A stretch of 12,601 nt of DNA from Flavipsychrobacter stenotrophus (GTDB lineage Bacteria > Bacteroidota > Bacteroidia > Chitinophagales > Chitinophagaceae), in NCBI GenBank assembly GCA_947379685.1, contig CANCOG010000085.1, positions 1 to 12,601 of the forward strand, given 5' to 3'. The notes beneath the pieces were generated by a model. It made no database searches. It had not been told where the DNA came from and saw only the letters and a list, made by a program, of their open reading frames with translations. Below, piece by piece: positions 1 through 6,872 of this stretch (within the stretch, counting starts at the first letter, position 1; each line of letters opens with the position of its first letter). The position numbers were made by a program, and so were the translations under genes.

Positions 1-536
1 GTCATAAACCTGTCCCTCAAAAAGTGCGCCTCTATTTCCTGCCAGGTATGACCCGAGTGCTTACCCATTAGGTGGAAAAGCTGTGTCTGGAGTCGCTCCT
101 GTTCATGGGTGGCTATCCGTACATCTTCGGTATACCCCTGGGCGCCACCTCCGGTAGGGTGCATGTGTATGGTGGCGTGAGGCAGCGCAAATCGTTGCCC
201 TGTAGCTCCAGCTGAAAGTAAAGCAGTTCCCATACTGGCAGTGATGCCTATAGCGAATGTAGAAACGGGGGCCTTTATCATCTGCATGGTATCGTAAATG
301 GCAAGTCCGGCATATACTACCCCGCCCGGGCTGTTTATATACAGACTGATTGGCGCCTTTGGGTCAACCCCATTGAGGTACAGCAATTGGGCCACAACAA
401 CGTTTGCGACAGAGTCATTGATACCCGTACCCAGGAACACGATACGCTCCTTGAGCAGCAGGCTGTAAATGTCATACGCCCGCTCTCCCATGCCGGCGTT
501 GTCTATCACCATGGGAACCAAATTTGATTGTATCAT
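1..536 (-). CDS. clpP: ATP-dependent Clp protease proteolytic subunit (ClpP), 3' end cut off by window edge
   Basis: Serine peptidase subunit that forms the ClpP barrel and degrades substrates fed by a Clp ATPase. The 178 visible residues carry the ClpP core: LVPMVID near the N-terminus, the substrate groove and oxyanion motif INSPGG (68-72), catalytic Ser101 in ASMG, His126 in the IHMHPTGG stretch, and Asp175 in RDRF. The Ser-His and His-Asp spacings (25 and 49 residues) equal those of E. coli ClpP, so the triad looks intact; only the last 15-25 residues should be missing. The ATG at 536 lies 4 bases after the stop of the upstream small gene, implying translational coupling, and no good Shine-Dalgarno is seen. 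It sits behind a sigma-factor gene, not next to tig or clpX within the window, so it may be a second ClpP copy. That it is a paralogue is inference; the family assignment is firm. Confidence 0.95.
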   Translation of the reverse strand, partial: MIQSNLVPMVIDNAGMGERAYDIYSLLLKERIVFLGTGINDSVANVVVAQLLYLNGVDPKAPISLYINSPGGVVYAGLAIYDTMQMIKAPVSTFAIGITASMGTALLSAGATGQRFALPHATIHMHPTGGGAQGYTEDVRIATHEQERLQTQLFHLMGKHSGHTWQEIEAHFLRDRFM

Positions 537-540
537 ATTG

Positions 541-807
541 TCATTTGAATAGTGAATGAATCTTCTGCTGGAAAGCGCTATGCTCCGGGTTGTCAAACAG
601 CCCGTCCTGCACGACAGCGATTTCCTGCCGCACCCGTTTCAGGTGAAACGACCGGAGCAACTTATATAGCTTTTGTTGAAACTGCATGTTCGATTTTAGC
701 TCCGGGTCAGTAAGCAGGCGTGCCTCAAACACCAGCTTGTCGCCGGCGTCCAGTTTACCATGCAGGTATAGTTCTGTATCCCTTATTTCAGTCAATGAAG
801 TGCGCAT
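541..807 (-). CDS. Small soluble protein with anti-sigma-like Bacteroidota domain (putative)
   Basis: An 88-residue protein with no membrane segment and no cysteines. Residues 11-52 (ELYLHGKLDAGDKLVFEARL, then a DPEL turn and a helix) resemble the short segment at the N-terminus of many Bacteroidota anti-sigma factors and regulatory proteins, where a low-complexity 'YL.G.L...E...FE..L..DPEL' pattern precedes a helix. The C-terminal half is basic and helical. Its ATG (805-807) lies inside the end of the sigma-factor gene, a 20-base overlap, and its stop is 4 bases before clpP, so the three are almost certainly co-transcribed and coupled. A role as the sigma factor's cytosolic partner is inferred from position and the motif; unlike classical anti-sigma factors it has no transmembrane helix. 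It could equally be an adaptor or substrate of the adjoining ClpP. Real gene: likely; function: uncertain. Confidence 0.75.
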   Translation of the reverse strand: MRTSLTEIRDTELYLHGKLDAGDKLVFEARLLTDPELKSNMQFQQKLYKLLRSFHLKRVRQEIAVVQDGLFDNPEHSAFQQKIHSLFK

Positions 808-1339
808 GGGTAATTGATTTTTCTTTTACAGAATCCCTTAGCTTCTCAAGGCATTTGTATTTCTGAACTGAGACCGAGTGTTCACTGCCATACCCAAAAA
901 TCTTTGAAATTTGCTGCAATGGAAGTTGGTCATAATAAAATGCATGCAACAGATCAAGACACTTTCTGCCGGTTTGCTCCAGCATTTCCAATATTCTTCC
1001 CGCATGCACGGTCGGTTCCCCGTCTGCAGAAAATTCCTTCCCCTCAATCGTTTCGAGGCTAATGCTGCGCCCTCCAGAACTGTACTTTCTAAGCCACAGA
1101 TGGCGAGCTATACCCATAAGGTAGGCATCTTCCGAAGTATGACACTCAAGCCCCGGCTGTACCCGTTTCTCGTAAAATGCTAGCAATGCATCCTTAAAAA
1201 CATCCTGCGCATCTTCCAGGGTCCCCTGCCTTCTGCTCACAAATGCGGCCACCTTCGGGAAAACCCGCAGGTACATTTCCTCAAACAACAATTGCCTTGA
1301 TCGTGTATCATCCCTGGTCAATGTACATACAGCCTGCAT
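788..1339 (-). CDS. ECF-type RNA polymerase sigma factor (sigma-70 family)
   Basis: A 183-residue sigma factor with only regions 2 and 4, the ECF layout. Region 2 spans about 17-88: LFEEMYLRVFPKVAAFV, then AQDVFKDALLAFYEK (the core-RNAP-binding part) and DAYLMGIARHLWLRKY (the -10 recognition helix). A linker of about 25 residues follows. Region 4 covers about 118-170, with CLDLLHAFYYDQLPLQQISKI and a recognition helix ending in QKYKCLEKLRD. This matches the divergent ECF sigmas common in Bacteroidota. The ATG at 1337-1339 is preceded by an AGAAG/GGAAG purine stretch. It is the first gene of an operon with the small protein and ClpP. I see no confident promoter upstream, so autoregulation cannot be judged. 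Which genes it controls cannot be told from the window. Confidence 0.88.
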   Translation of the reverse strand: MQAVCTLTRDDTRSRQLLFEEMYLRVFPKVAAFVSRRQGTLEDAQDVFKDALLAFYEKRVQPGLECHTSEDAYLMGIARHLWLRKYSSGGRSISLETIEGKEFSADGEPTVHAGRILEMLEQTGRKCLDLLHAFYYDQLPLQQISKIFGYGSEHSVSVQKYKCLEKLRDSVKEKSITHAHFID

Positions 1340-1635
1340 ACTTCCGCTTCTTTTATATAATGTGCAATTTCTAATAAAAATATCACCTTATTGGGAAACT
1401 TTTTTTGACCACAAACGAGTTGAGCCACTCCTCGCAAGCCTGCAAAGCATCTGCTTTACCTATTTAGGACTGAGAAAAACCAGAAAATTGACATGCAAAT
1501 CACCTGTCCACAAGCATACGCACCATCAATACACCATCGATATAGGGGGAACGTCTAAGCCCACTAAAATGGGTGTCACAAAATTATTCTTCACATCTCA
1601 ACAAAATACCTTGGCCCGATTTTACACACCCATTG
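1340..1635. other. Intergenic region between divergent transcription units; no gene seen
   Basis: About 300 bases separate the sigma-factor start (minus strand) from the promoter of the lipoprotein gene (plus strand). The open frames across it have no recognisable protein character and no homology I can see. One 9-base inverted repeat, AATGGGTGT at 1568-1576 and ACACCCATT at 1626-1634 with 49 bases between, could be a pair of binding half-sites or chance. The sigma operon promoter should lie in the part next to 1340, but I could not place it. Confidence 0.5.
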
Positions 1636-1657
1636 TTTGAAGCAATAATGCTTCAAA
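1636..1657. repeat. Perfect 9-bp inverted repeat inside promoter spacer (candidate operator)
   Basis: TTTGAAGCA (1636-1644) and its exact complement TGCTTCAAA (1649-1657) flank the 4-base centre ATAA. The repeat covers the predicted -33 element and almost the whole spacer, where a dimeric repressor or activator would act. It lies upstream of the predicted start of transcription, so DNA-level recognition is more likely than an RNA hairpin. Confidence 0.55.
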
Positions 1658-1666
1658 GTAGTTTAC
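1636..1666 (+). promoter_or_regulatory. Bacteroidota-type promoter for the TIGR03118 lipoprotein gene
   Basis: A -33 TTTG at 1636-1639 is followed after exactly 19 bases by TAGTTTAC at 1659-1666, a near match to the Bacteroidota -7 consensus TAnnTTTG. Transcription would begin near 1672, leaving a leader of about 28 bases before the ATG at 1700 and making the upstream GTG at 1679 an unlikely start. The spacer is filled by an inverted repeat (separate entry). Prediction by pattern only. Confidence 0.5.
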
Positions 1667-1699
1667 AATCAAAAAACAGTGTTTTTTAAACAAAGATCT

Positions 1700-2794
1700 A
1701 TGAAAGCAAATTTCAGCAAAACATTAAATGTAACAGTTAAAGGAACAGTACTTGCCTTGTCGGGCGCGTTAGTACTGGGAGGAATTGGATGTAAAAAGAA
1801 AGACAATAACACCACCACACCCCCAAGCTACCAACAAGTGAACCTTGTTTCTGACACCGCCGGTTATGGCGCGGCAAGAACCGATGCCCTATTAGGCAAT
1901 GCGTGGGGTATTGCCATCGGCCCTACAGGTGCATTCTGGATTTCCGCCAATCATTCAGGCTCATCTGTAATTTATGGCAATGATGGCGCTCAGTTACGAG
2001 GGCCAATAACAACACCATTTGGCGGTGCTCATGCCGGGGCGTCACCTACAGGCGTGGTATATAACAGTACCACAGACTTCCTAATTCCAGGCCTCGGTGC
2101 AAGTACATTCATCTATGCGACCGAAAATGGAGTTTTGACAGCCTGGAACTCAAGTACAGGAGATAGCTCTATGCTAGTCGCTAGCCGGTCAGCTGTAAGT
2201 GCCGTCTATAAGGGGTTGACAATTGCAAATGACGGCGCATCAAATTTCATCTATGCAGCCGATTTTCACAATGCAAAGATCGATGTGTACGACAGAAACT
2301 TCGCCTATGTAACCACTAAACCGTTTACAGACCCAAATATTCCCGCTGGCTATGCTCCATTCAATATAAAAAATATCGGCGGTCAATTATATGTCACATA
2401 CGCCAAACAACTTGGCCCGGATAATAAAGATGATCAGGCTGGAGCCGGCAACGGATATGTAGATATCTATACCCCGGCTGGGGTGCTGGTAAAGCGTTTT
2501 GCATCTCAGGGAATGTTAAATTCACCCTGGGGTATAACGCAGGCTCCAACTGCATTTGGACAGCCAGCTAACGCCGTTCTTATCGGAAACTTCGGCGACG
2601 GACACATCAATGTCTATGACGTGAACGGCAACTACCAGACGCAACTAATGACCAATGGTACTGTGATCAGCATTCCAGGATTGTGGGATATCACCTTCAA
2701 TACTGTATCTCCAGCTGACCCTAACAGGTTATATTTCACCGCTGGTCCAGCCTCAGAAGCTCATGGTCTTTTCGGTTACCTAAAGAAAATGTAG
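1700..2794 (+). CDS. TIGR03118 family protein, predicted lipoprotein
   Basis: A 364-residue protein of the uncharacterised TIGR03118 family. The N-terminus is a lipoprotein-type signal peptide: MKANFSK, a hydrophobic stretch, then LGGIGC followed by KKKDNN; Cys31 would be lipidated. The lipobox is slightly atypical, with Gly rather than Leu at -3. The Lys-rich residues after Cys do not look like the acidic surface-export signal of Bacteroidota, so periplasmic-side retention is possible. The mature part shows the family's signature blocks in order: NLVSDTAGYGAARTDALLGNAWGIA, FIYATENG, VYKGL, AADFHNAKIDVYD, PAGYAPFNIKNIGG, YVTYAKQ, the KDDQAGAGNGYVDIY block, LNSPWG, IGNFGDG and YFTAGP near the end. 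The repeated beta-strand pattern suggests a propeller-like fold; the biochemical role is unknown. ATG 1700 is preferred over the GTG at 1679 because of the signal peptide and promoter. Monocistronic, with its own promoter and terminator. Confidence 0.9.
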   Translation: MKANFSKTLNVTVKGTVLALSGALVLGGIGCKKKDNNTTTPPSYQQVNLVSDTAGYGAARTDALLGNAWGIAIGPTGAFWISANHSGSSVIYGNDGAQLRGPITTPFGGAHAGASPTGVVYNSTTDFLIPGLGASTFIYATENGVLTAWNSSTGDSSMLVASRSAVSAVYKGLTIANDGASNFIYAADFHNAKIDVYDRNFAYVTTKPFTDPNIPAGYAPFNIKNIGGQLYVTYAKQLGPDNKDDQAGAGNGYVDIYTPAGVLVKRFASQGMLNSPWGITQAPTAFGQPANAVLIGNFGDGHINVYDVNGNYQTQLMTNGTVISIPGLWDITFNTVSPADPNRLYFTAGPASEAHGLFGYLKKM

Positions 2795-2819
2795 TAACAA
2801 CAACGACAATCAATAAATT

Positions 2820-2845
2820 AGCCACCGTGTAGGTGGCTTTTTTAT
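2820..2845 (+). terminator. Rho-independent terminator after the TIGR03118 gene
   Basis: AGCCACC (2820-2826), a 5-base loop and GGTGGCT (2832-2838) form a 7-bp stem followed by a run of T. It begins 25 bases after the stop codon. On the opposite strand the stem is followed by an AT-rich tract with few consecutive T, so it may also weakly end the converging stressosome operon, for which no other terminator is visible between 2846 and 3016. Confidence 0.9.
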
Positions 2846-3016
2846 TTGATGTGATTTGACAAATAATCTTCAACATCGCCAGATCAAATAATTCCATTTG
2901 GACAGCACAAAATTGCCTTACCAAATTTCATCATATCCTTTGTAGACAGATCCGCACCGGTCAAAAAATCCCCATGAAATAAGCAATGCCAGAACACTGT
3001 GAGACAAAATTTCAAA

Positions 3017-3412
3017 TTAGCGAAAAGTGAATTCGTGGAATCTTTTGCAGGTTTCAACGTACTCCTGATGCATGTGTGGCTTCATTATATAATCATTTGC
3101 TCCAAGATTCATGCAAATGTCCCTTTCTATTTCATTAATTGAGGTGGAAAAAATAATCACAGGTATATTCTTAAACTCCAAATCCTCCTTTAGTTTTCTT
3201 AGCGTGCCGGTCCCACCTAACTTGGGCATATTCAAATCAAGTACAATGAGCTTTATAAACTCCGAACCACAGTCCTTTAAATAATCGATAACAAGTGAAC
3301 CGTCTTCAACAATTTTAAGATGATCAAATCCGATTTCCCTGAAGGTTTCGATCATTATATACCGGTCGTCAAAATCATCTTCCGCAACCAAAATCTGTGG
3401 TTTAGAACTCAT
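3017..3412 (-). CDS. Single-domain response regulator (receiver only)
   Basis: A 131-residue CheY-like receiver with no output domain. Acidic pocket residues are in AEDDFDD (Glu11, Asp12, Asp13), the phospho-acceptor is Asp59 in VLDLNMP, the switch Thr is Thr90 in IFSTS, and the conserved Lys is Lys111 in IMKPH. The sequence has the flavour of the Rcp1-like receivers that partner PAS histidine kinases. ATG 3412 is used; a TTG two codons upstream (3418) is also possible. It is the last gene of the stressosome operon, 15 bases after the kinase stop, and is the obvious phosphate acceptor of that kinase. Because it has no DNA-binding or enzymatic domain, it must act by protein contact or pass the phosphate on; that partner is not in the window. 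Confidence 0.92.
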   Translation of the reverse strand: MSSKPQILVAEDDFDDRYIMIETFREIGFDHLKIVEDGSLVIDYLKDCGSEFIKLIVLDLNMPKLGGTGTLRKLKEDLEFKNIPVIIFSTSINEIERDICMNLGANDYIMKPHMHQEYVETCKRFHEFTFR

Positions 3413-3427
3413 TGGCAATTTATTAGA

Positions 3428-5056
3428 TTATTTTAAAACAGTTTGGCGCAAAGGCAACGTCACTACAAAATTAGCTCCGGCATTGAGTCTCCCTTTGGCT
3501 GTAATTTTTCCACGGTGAATGTCTACGATCTTTTTACAAATAGCCAGCCCTATGCCGGTACCTGTAAATTTTTCACGTGAGTTTAGCCGTTGAAAAATAT
3601 CAAACATCTTCTCGATATACTCCTCATCAAATCCTATGCCATTATCTTCGAACGATAGTTTCAGGTAGCTCTCAACTACCTCACCAGACAACGAAATTAT
3701 GGGTGGAACATCTGCACTGGAAAATTTCAGAGCATTTGACATTAAATTCTCAAAAAGCTGCTTAAGCTGGGTTTTATTCCCTTCAATTAATGGTAAATCG
3801 GTCACGTTAATGACGGCGGCTTTCTCATTGATACTCATTTCAAGGTCAACAAGTACTTCTTCAACCAATTGGTTTAAATTAACTTCAACAAAATTGTCCT
3901 TTTCGACAATAGAATAAGCTAAAATATCTTTGATCAAGATCTTCATTCGATCAGCTGACGAAATAAGACTATTAAAAAACATCTTCGCCTCATCGGTTAA
4001 CGTTGCGCCGTATTTTACATTTAACATATCGCTGTAAAATGCTATTTTGCGTAATGGTTCCTGAAGATCATGTGCTGCGATATAAGCAAATTGTTTCAGT
4101 TGGTTGTTACTATAATCTAATTGACTAATTTTTTGTTCCAATTCACTTTGTGTTCTCTTTAACAGAACGTTATCTGTTAACGTTTGCTCTATTACCTTTT
4201 GGGCATGAACATCGACTAAAAAAGTATTTGTTCCTTTTACTATACCATCTTCACCCAATATCGTTATGGTCACTCCCGTGTGCCAACGATATTCATCTGT
4301 TGCCTTCTTTTTTAGCCTTCTTTCCGGGATAACTGTAACAAGTTCTTTAGAACGGTTTTGCCAATTTTTCCATATCCCTTCAAAATCATCGGGATGTATA
4401 ATATTGCGCCACTTGCTTTCACTAATCTCCTCCCTTCTTTCGCCAGTGTAATCACTTACCCAACTATTTGCATAGGTCAGGGTCCCCTCTGTGTCCATTG
4501 AGAAAATCATAATAGGCAGGGAATCTGTGAGCGCCTTGTATTGCTGTTCACTTTCACGCAACTTATCTGCCATCGCAATTAATTGGCGATTCTTGCGCTT
4601 GATTTCCTCATAAGGCGATACATCCAGTTCGGTATTGAGATTTGTACGCCACTTTTCCATTACCGCAGCATCAATTCGAAGCGTTGCCGGTAAACGAAAA
4701 TGCAGTTCTATTTTATTGCCTGTTGGGGTCTTCGCGGAACTGATAATGGGCACCAGCCGCTTTGCATAGGTATACCCTTCATCCTTACCTTCCGAAAAAA
4801 ACTTTCTATTGTCTTCCAGTGTAGCGGTAAGGAACTTAACGCTTTCGTTCCTATCAGATATACATAAAGTAAGGCAAGGACCATGCTTGCCGTGTATAGC
4901 ACTCCTTGAAACTTCCGATACTGCAGTAGCGAAGGTTGTTTGCGACGGCAAGGTTAATCCAACCAAATCTGCCAGCCTCATAGCTTGTTTGTACGCTAGG
5001 ATAAGATCCATTTCGTTCTCGAGTGCTATCGAAGTTATTATATTCATCTTATGCAT
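3428..5056 (-). CDS. PAS-domain histidine kinase with degenerate RsbT-like N-terminal domain
   Basis: A 542-residue soluble kinase. Residues 8-123 align by eye with RsbT-type ATPase domains but lack their nucleotide-binding motifs: SEVSRSAIH replaces ELVRNMLRY, no DxGxG is present, and the Gly-rich lid is gone although KRLV remains. A PAS domain follows (about 170-290; HPDDFEGIW and EYRWH typical), then a coiled coil (295-320). The HisKA domain contains FAYIAAHDLQEPLRKI with phospho-acceptor His329. A complete HATPase_c follows: N-box ENLMSNALKF (436-445), G1 DNGIGF (471-476), and G2 GTGIGLAI (499-506). No transmembrane helix or signal peptide is seen, so it should sense a cytosolic cue or stressosome state. 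ATG 5056 overlaps the upstream phosphatase gene by 8 bases and has a GAGAA stretch before it; ATG 5047 is the alternative. The adjoining receiver is its likely partner. Confidence 0.93.
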   Translation of the reverse strand: MHKMNIITSIALENEMDLILAYKQAMRLADLVGLTLPSQTTFATAVSEVSRSAIHGKHGPCLTLCISDRNESVKFLTATLEDNRKFFSEGKDEGYTYAKRLVPIISSAKTPTGNKIELHFRLPATLRIDAAVMEKWRTNLNTELDVSPYEEIKRKNRQLIAMADKLRESEQQYKALTDSLPIMIFSMDTEGTLTYANSWVSDYTGERREEISESKWRNIIHPDDFEGIWKNWQNRSKELVTVIPERRLKKKATDEYRWHTGVTITILGEDGIVKGTNTFLVDVHAQKVIEQTLTDNVLLKRTQSELEQKISQLDYSNNQLKQFAYIAAHDLQEPLRKIAFYSDMLNVKYGATLTDEAKMFFNSLISSADRMKILIKDILAYSIVEKDNFVEVNLNQLVEEVLVDLEMSINEKAAVINVTDLPLIEGNKTQLKQLFENLMSNALKFSSADVPPIISLSGEVVESYLKLSFEDNGIGFDEEYIEKMFDIFQRLNSREKFTGTGIGLAICKKIVDIHRGKITAKGRLNAGANFVVTLPLRQTVLK

Positions 5057-6062
5057 TTATTCTCGAAATAAGCACTGCCATATCATCGGTTTTGCGACCA
5101 AAATCTTTATAAATTGCAGCAGCAAGTATGGACAGATCACATCTGAATATGCCTGTATACTTATTGAGTTCCCAACGTGTTTTTATTCCATCAGAACACA
5201 TTATTATGGTTTGCCCACGCTCATGTTTAACTACTTGCTCGCTTAATGTATTTGGAATGTTCATGCCAACTACACCGTTATAAGACATATAATTTCTGGA
5301 TGTAACAAGATGAGACCTGGTAGCAATATTTCCAATACCACATATATTCCATTGCCGTTCCTTAAAATTGTAAACAGCAACTGTTGCCACCAACCCCCTT
5401 GTCTTTTTAGTGACGGAATGCAAATACCGGAGTGTTTCAGCAGGAGAATTTTCATTTGACAATTTCAATGCGGCAATAGCAGTTTGAACAGCAGCATTAG
5501 CTTCCGGGCCATGGCCCAGCCCATCACCCAGGAATACCCTCAGGCAGTCTGGCATAAGGTCGTTGTACGCACCATCCCCACTTACTGTCTCCCCTGGTTT
5601 AGGCACAATTACTGACCTGACCTCCGCCAAAGATTTCTTTACAAAAATTGAGGGCTCATCAATATATACACGGGAAAGCACTATTGTTCCCCAATCCCTT
5701 AGGGAATAAAGTTCAAAAGTGTCTGACAACCTTTTAATTGCACCCAGTCCCTGCCCCAATGTATTAGATGTAGACATTCCATCTTCAGTCATACGAATTG
5801 AATCGCTCATGCCGGGGCCATTATCTATACTTATTAGCTCAATCGCGGCATTATTTTCGTCATTGAAAATGCGCACAAGAATCTCTCCACCACCGCCATG
5901 CTTAATAAGATTAGATGTCATTTCAGCTACTATGATATCTATTTCCGCTATTTTTTTGGCATTGAATCCGGCATTTGATGCTATTTTATGAATCTCCTTC
6001 TTTAATATGGAAAAATAACTGCGGTCTTCCGCATTAAAGCTAGTGTGTGTTGTACTATCCAT
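5049..6062 (-). CDS. HATPase-PP2C fusion: RsbT/RsbW-like ATPase plus SpoIIE/RsbX-type Ser/Thr phosphatase
   Basis: A 337-residue cytosolic protein with two domains. Residues 8-132 form an anti-sigma-regulator-type ATPase with intact motifs: EMTSNLIKHG (Asn51 of the N-box), SIDNGPGM (Asp80) and GQGLGAIKRL (103-112). Residues about 145-335 form a SpoIIE-family PP2C phosphatase with metal-binding motifs SGDG (Asp163), LGDGLGHG (Asp180), CSDGI (Asp291) and KTDDMAV (Asp326/327). Both halves look active. In Firmicute stressosome operons the phosphatase RsbX, which dephosphorylates RsbS and RsbR to reset the complex, stands at this position; the extra ATPase half may bind or phosphorylate an antagonist protein. 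Its ATG overlaps the rsbT stop by 8 bases, and its own stop lies inside the kinase gene start, so translation is coupled on both sides. Substrates are inferred from context. Confidence 0.92.
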   Translation of the reverse strand: MDSTTHTSFNAEDRSYFSILKKEIHKIASNAGFNAKKIAEIDIIVAEMTSNLIKHGGGGEILVRIFNDENNAAIELISIDNGPGMSDSIRMTEDGMSTSNTLGQGLGAIKRLSDTFELYSLRDWGTIVLSRVYIDEPSIFVKKSLAEVRSVIVPKPGETVSGDGAYNDLMPDCLRVFLGDGLGHGPEANAAVQTAIAALKLSNENSPAETLRYLHSVTKKTRGLVATVAVYNFKERQWNICGIGNIATRSHLVTSRNYMSYNGVVGMNIPNTLSEQVVKHERGQTIIMCSDGIKTRWELNKYTGIFRCDLSILAAAIYKDFGRKTDDMAVLISRINA

Positions 6063-6441
6063 TTTTCCATTTAATTATCATTACTGTTGTCCCTTCTCCT
6101 ACCTTACTTTTTATATCAAATTCGTTGACTAACCGCTTAGTGCCCGGCAAGCCAAGGCCAAGGCTTTTGCCTGTGGAAAATCCGTCCTTCATAGCCTGTT
6201 CAATGTTTGGAATGCCCGGTCCCTTGTCGGAAAAAGTCAGCCTTATCCCATTTTCACGTCCCTTGCTTATTACTTCAATGATCGTTTCCCCGCCATTTCC
6301 ATAACGCAGCATGTTACGCACAAGTTCGCTTGCTGCGGTAATAAGTTTTGTCTGATTTACTAAACCCATGCCAATTTTAACCGCATACTCTTTAACCCGG
6401 TTTCGGAATGGCACAACGTCTTGCTCCTTGTTTATCAGCAT
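6055..6441 (-). CDS. rsbT: Stressosome switch kinase RsbT
   Basis: Serine/threonine kinase of the GHKL fold that phosphorylates RsbS and RsbR and, once released, activates a downstream partner. With the ATG at 6441 it is 128 residues, against 133 in B. subtilis. Family motifs are clear: ASELVRNMLRYGNGG (N-box Asn43), SDKGPGIPN (Asp72), a DGFSTG stretch, and GLGLPGTKRL (95-103). The end, GEGTTVMIIKWKNG, parallels the RsbT C-terminus. ATG 6441 lies 7 bases after the rsbS stop. An in-frame ATG at 6504 would add 21 residues overlapping rsbS that are outside the conserved family, so I did not use it. The downstream target in Firmicutes is RsbU; no RsbU is in the window, so the fusion phosphatase or the histidine kinase may take that role (inference). 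Confidence 0.95.
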   Translation of the reverse strand: MLINKEQDVVPFRNRVKEYAVKIGMGLVNQTKLITAASELVRNMLRYGNGGETIIEVISKGRENGIRLTFSDKGPGIPNIEQAMKDGFSTGKSLGLGLPGTKRLVNEFDIKSKVGEGTTVMIIKWKNG

Positions 6442-6448
6442 TGCATCT

Positions 6449-6862
6449 TTATTCAGAACTGTCAAGGGTGTAGTCAGTATCGGAAGCAACAGTCTCTTTT
6501 CCATTAAACAGTATTTTTTTGCGTAAAAGCTCCATACCTCTTTCCACATTAAGTGCTGTATGTACGCCTGTTAATGGTAAACCTAATTCTACCAGTGTAA
6601 TGGCGACAGCTGGTTGCATGCCAACTACTATGGTTTCGGCATCCATAATTTTGCACATGTTGGCTATGTTTCCAATAATTCTTCCCATAAAGGAATCAAC
6701 TATAGTAACTGCCGAAATATCAATAAGGACTCCCTTCGCTTCCGTTTTTCGCACCATTTGTATGAGGTCGGCCTCCAGATTGAGGGCCAATCTGTCATAA
6801 AGGTCTATTTGAATAGTTACCAATAGAAATTGGCCCATTTTTAGAATAGGTATTTTTTCCAT
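6449..6862 (-). CDS. rsbS: Stressosome scaffold STAS protein RsbS
   Basis: Single STAS-domain protein that, with RsbR, forms the stressosome core and holds RsbT. The start at 6862 gives MEKIPILKMGQFLLVTIQ, matching the RsbS N-terminus, and LIDISAVTIVDSFMGRI contains Ser57, aligned with the RsbT-phosphorylated Ser59 of B. subtilis RsbS. VVGMQPAVAITLVELG is another family block. Length is 137 residues against about 121 usual; the extra is a polar C-terminal tail (about 118-137, KETVASDTDYTLDSSE) rich in Ser, Thr and Asp. It lies 10 bases after the rsbR stop. A longer frame exists to 6934, but the added residues overlap rsbR and do not look conserved. Confidence 0.95.
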   Translation of the reverse strand: MEKIPILKMGQFLLVTIQIDLYDRLALNLEADLIQMVRKTEAKGVLIDISAVTIVDSFMGRIIGNIANMCKIMDAETIVVGMQPAVAITLVELGLPLTGVHTALNVERGMELLRKKILFNGKETVASDTDYTLDSSE

Positions 6863-6872
6863 TTTCGCTGTG

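Noticed and set aside
788..807. Possible frameshift joining the sigma-factor and 88-aa frames
   Set aside because: The sigma factor has its normal full length and region 4 end, and the small gene has its own ATG; a 20-base overlap is ordinary operon packing.
1362..1640. 92-codon open frame on the plus strand before the lipoprotein gene
   Set aside because: No protein-like pattern, runs into the predicted promoter and inverted repeat, and has no ribosome site; treated as non-coding.
1679..1699. GTG start seven codons upstream for the TIGR03118 protein
   Set aside because: ATG 1700 gives a regular lipoprotein signal peptide; the GTG would leave almost no leader after the predicted transcription start.
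4809..5246. 145-codon open frame antisense to the kinase and phosphatase genes
   Set aside because: It is the shadow of two well-supported minus-strand genes and encodes nothing recognisable. The other antisense frames within the rsb operon and the surface-protein gene were dismissed for the same reason.
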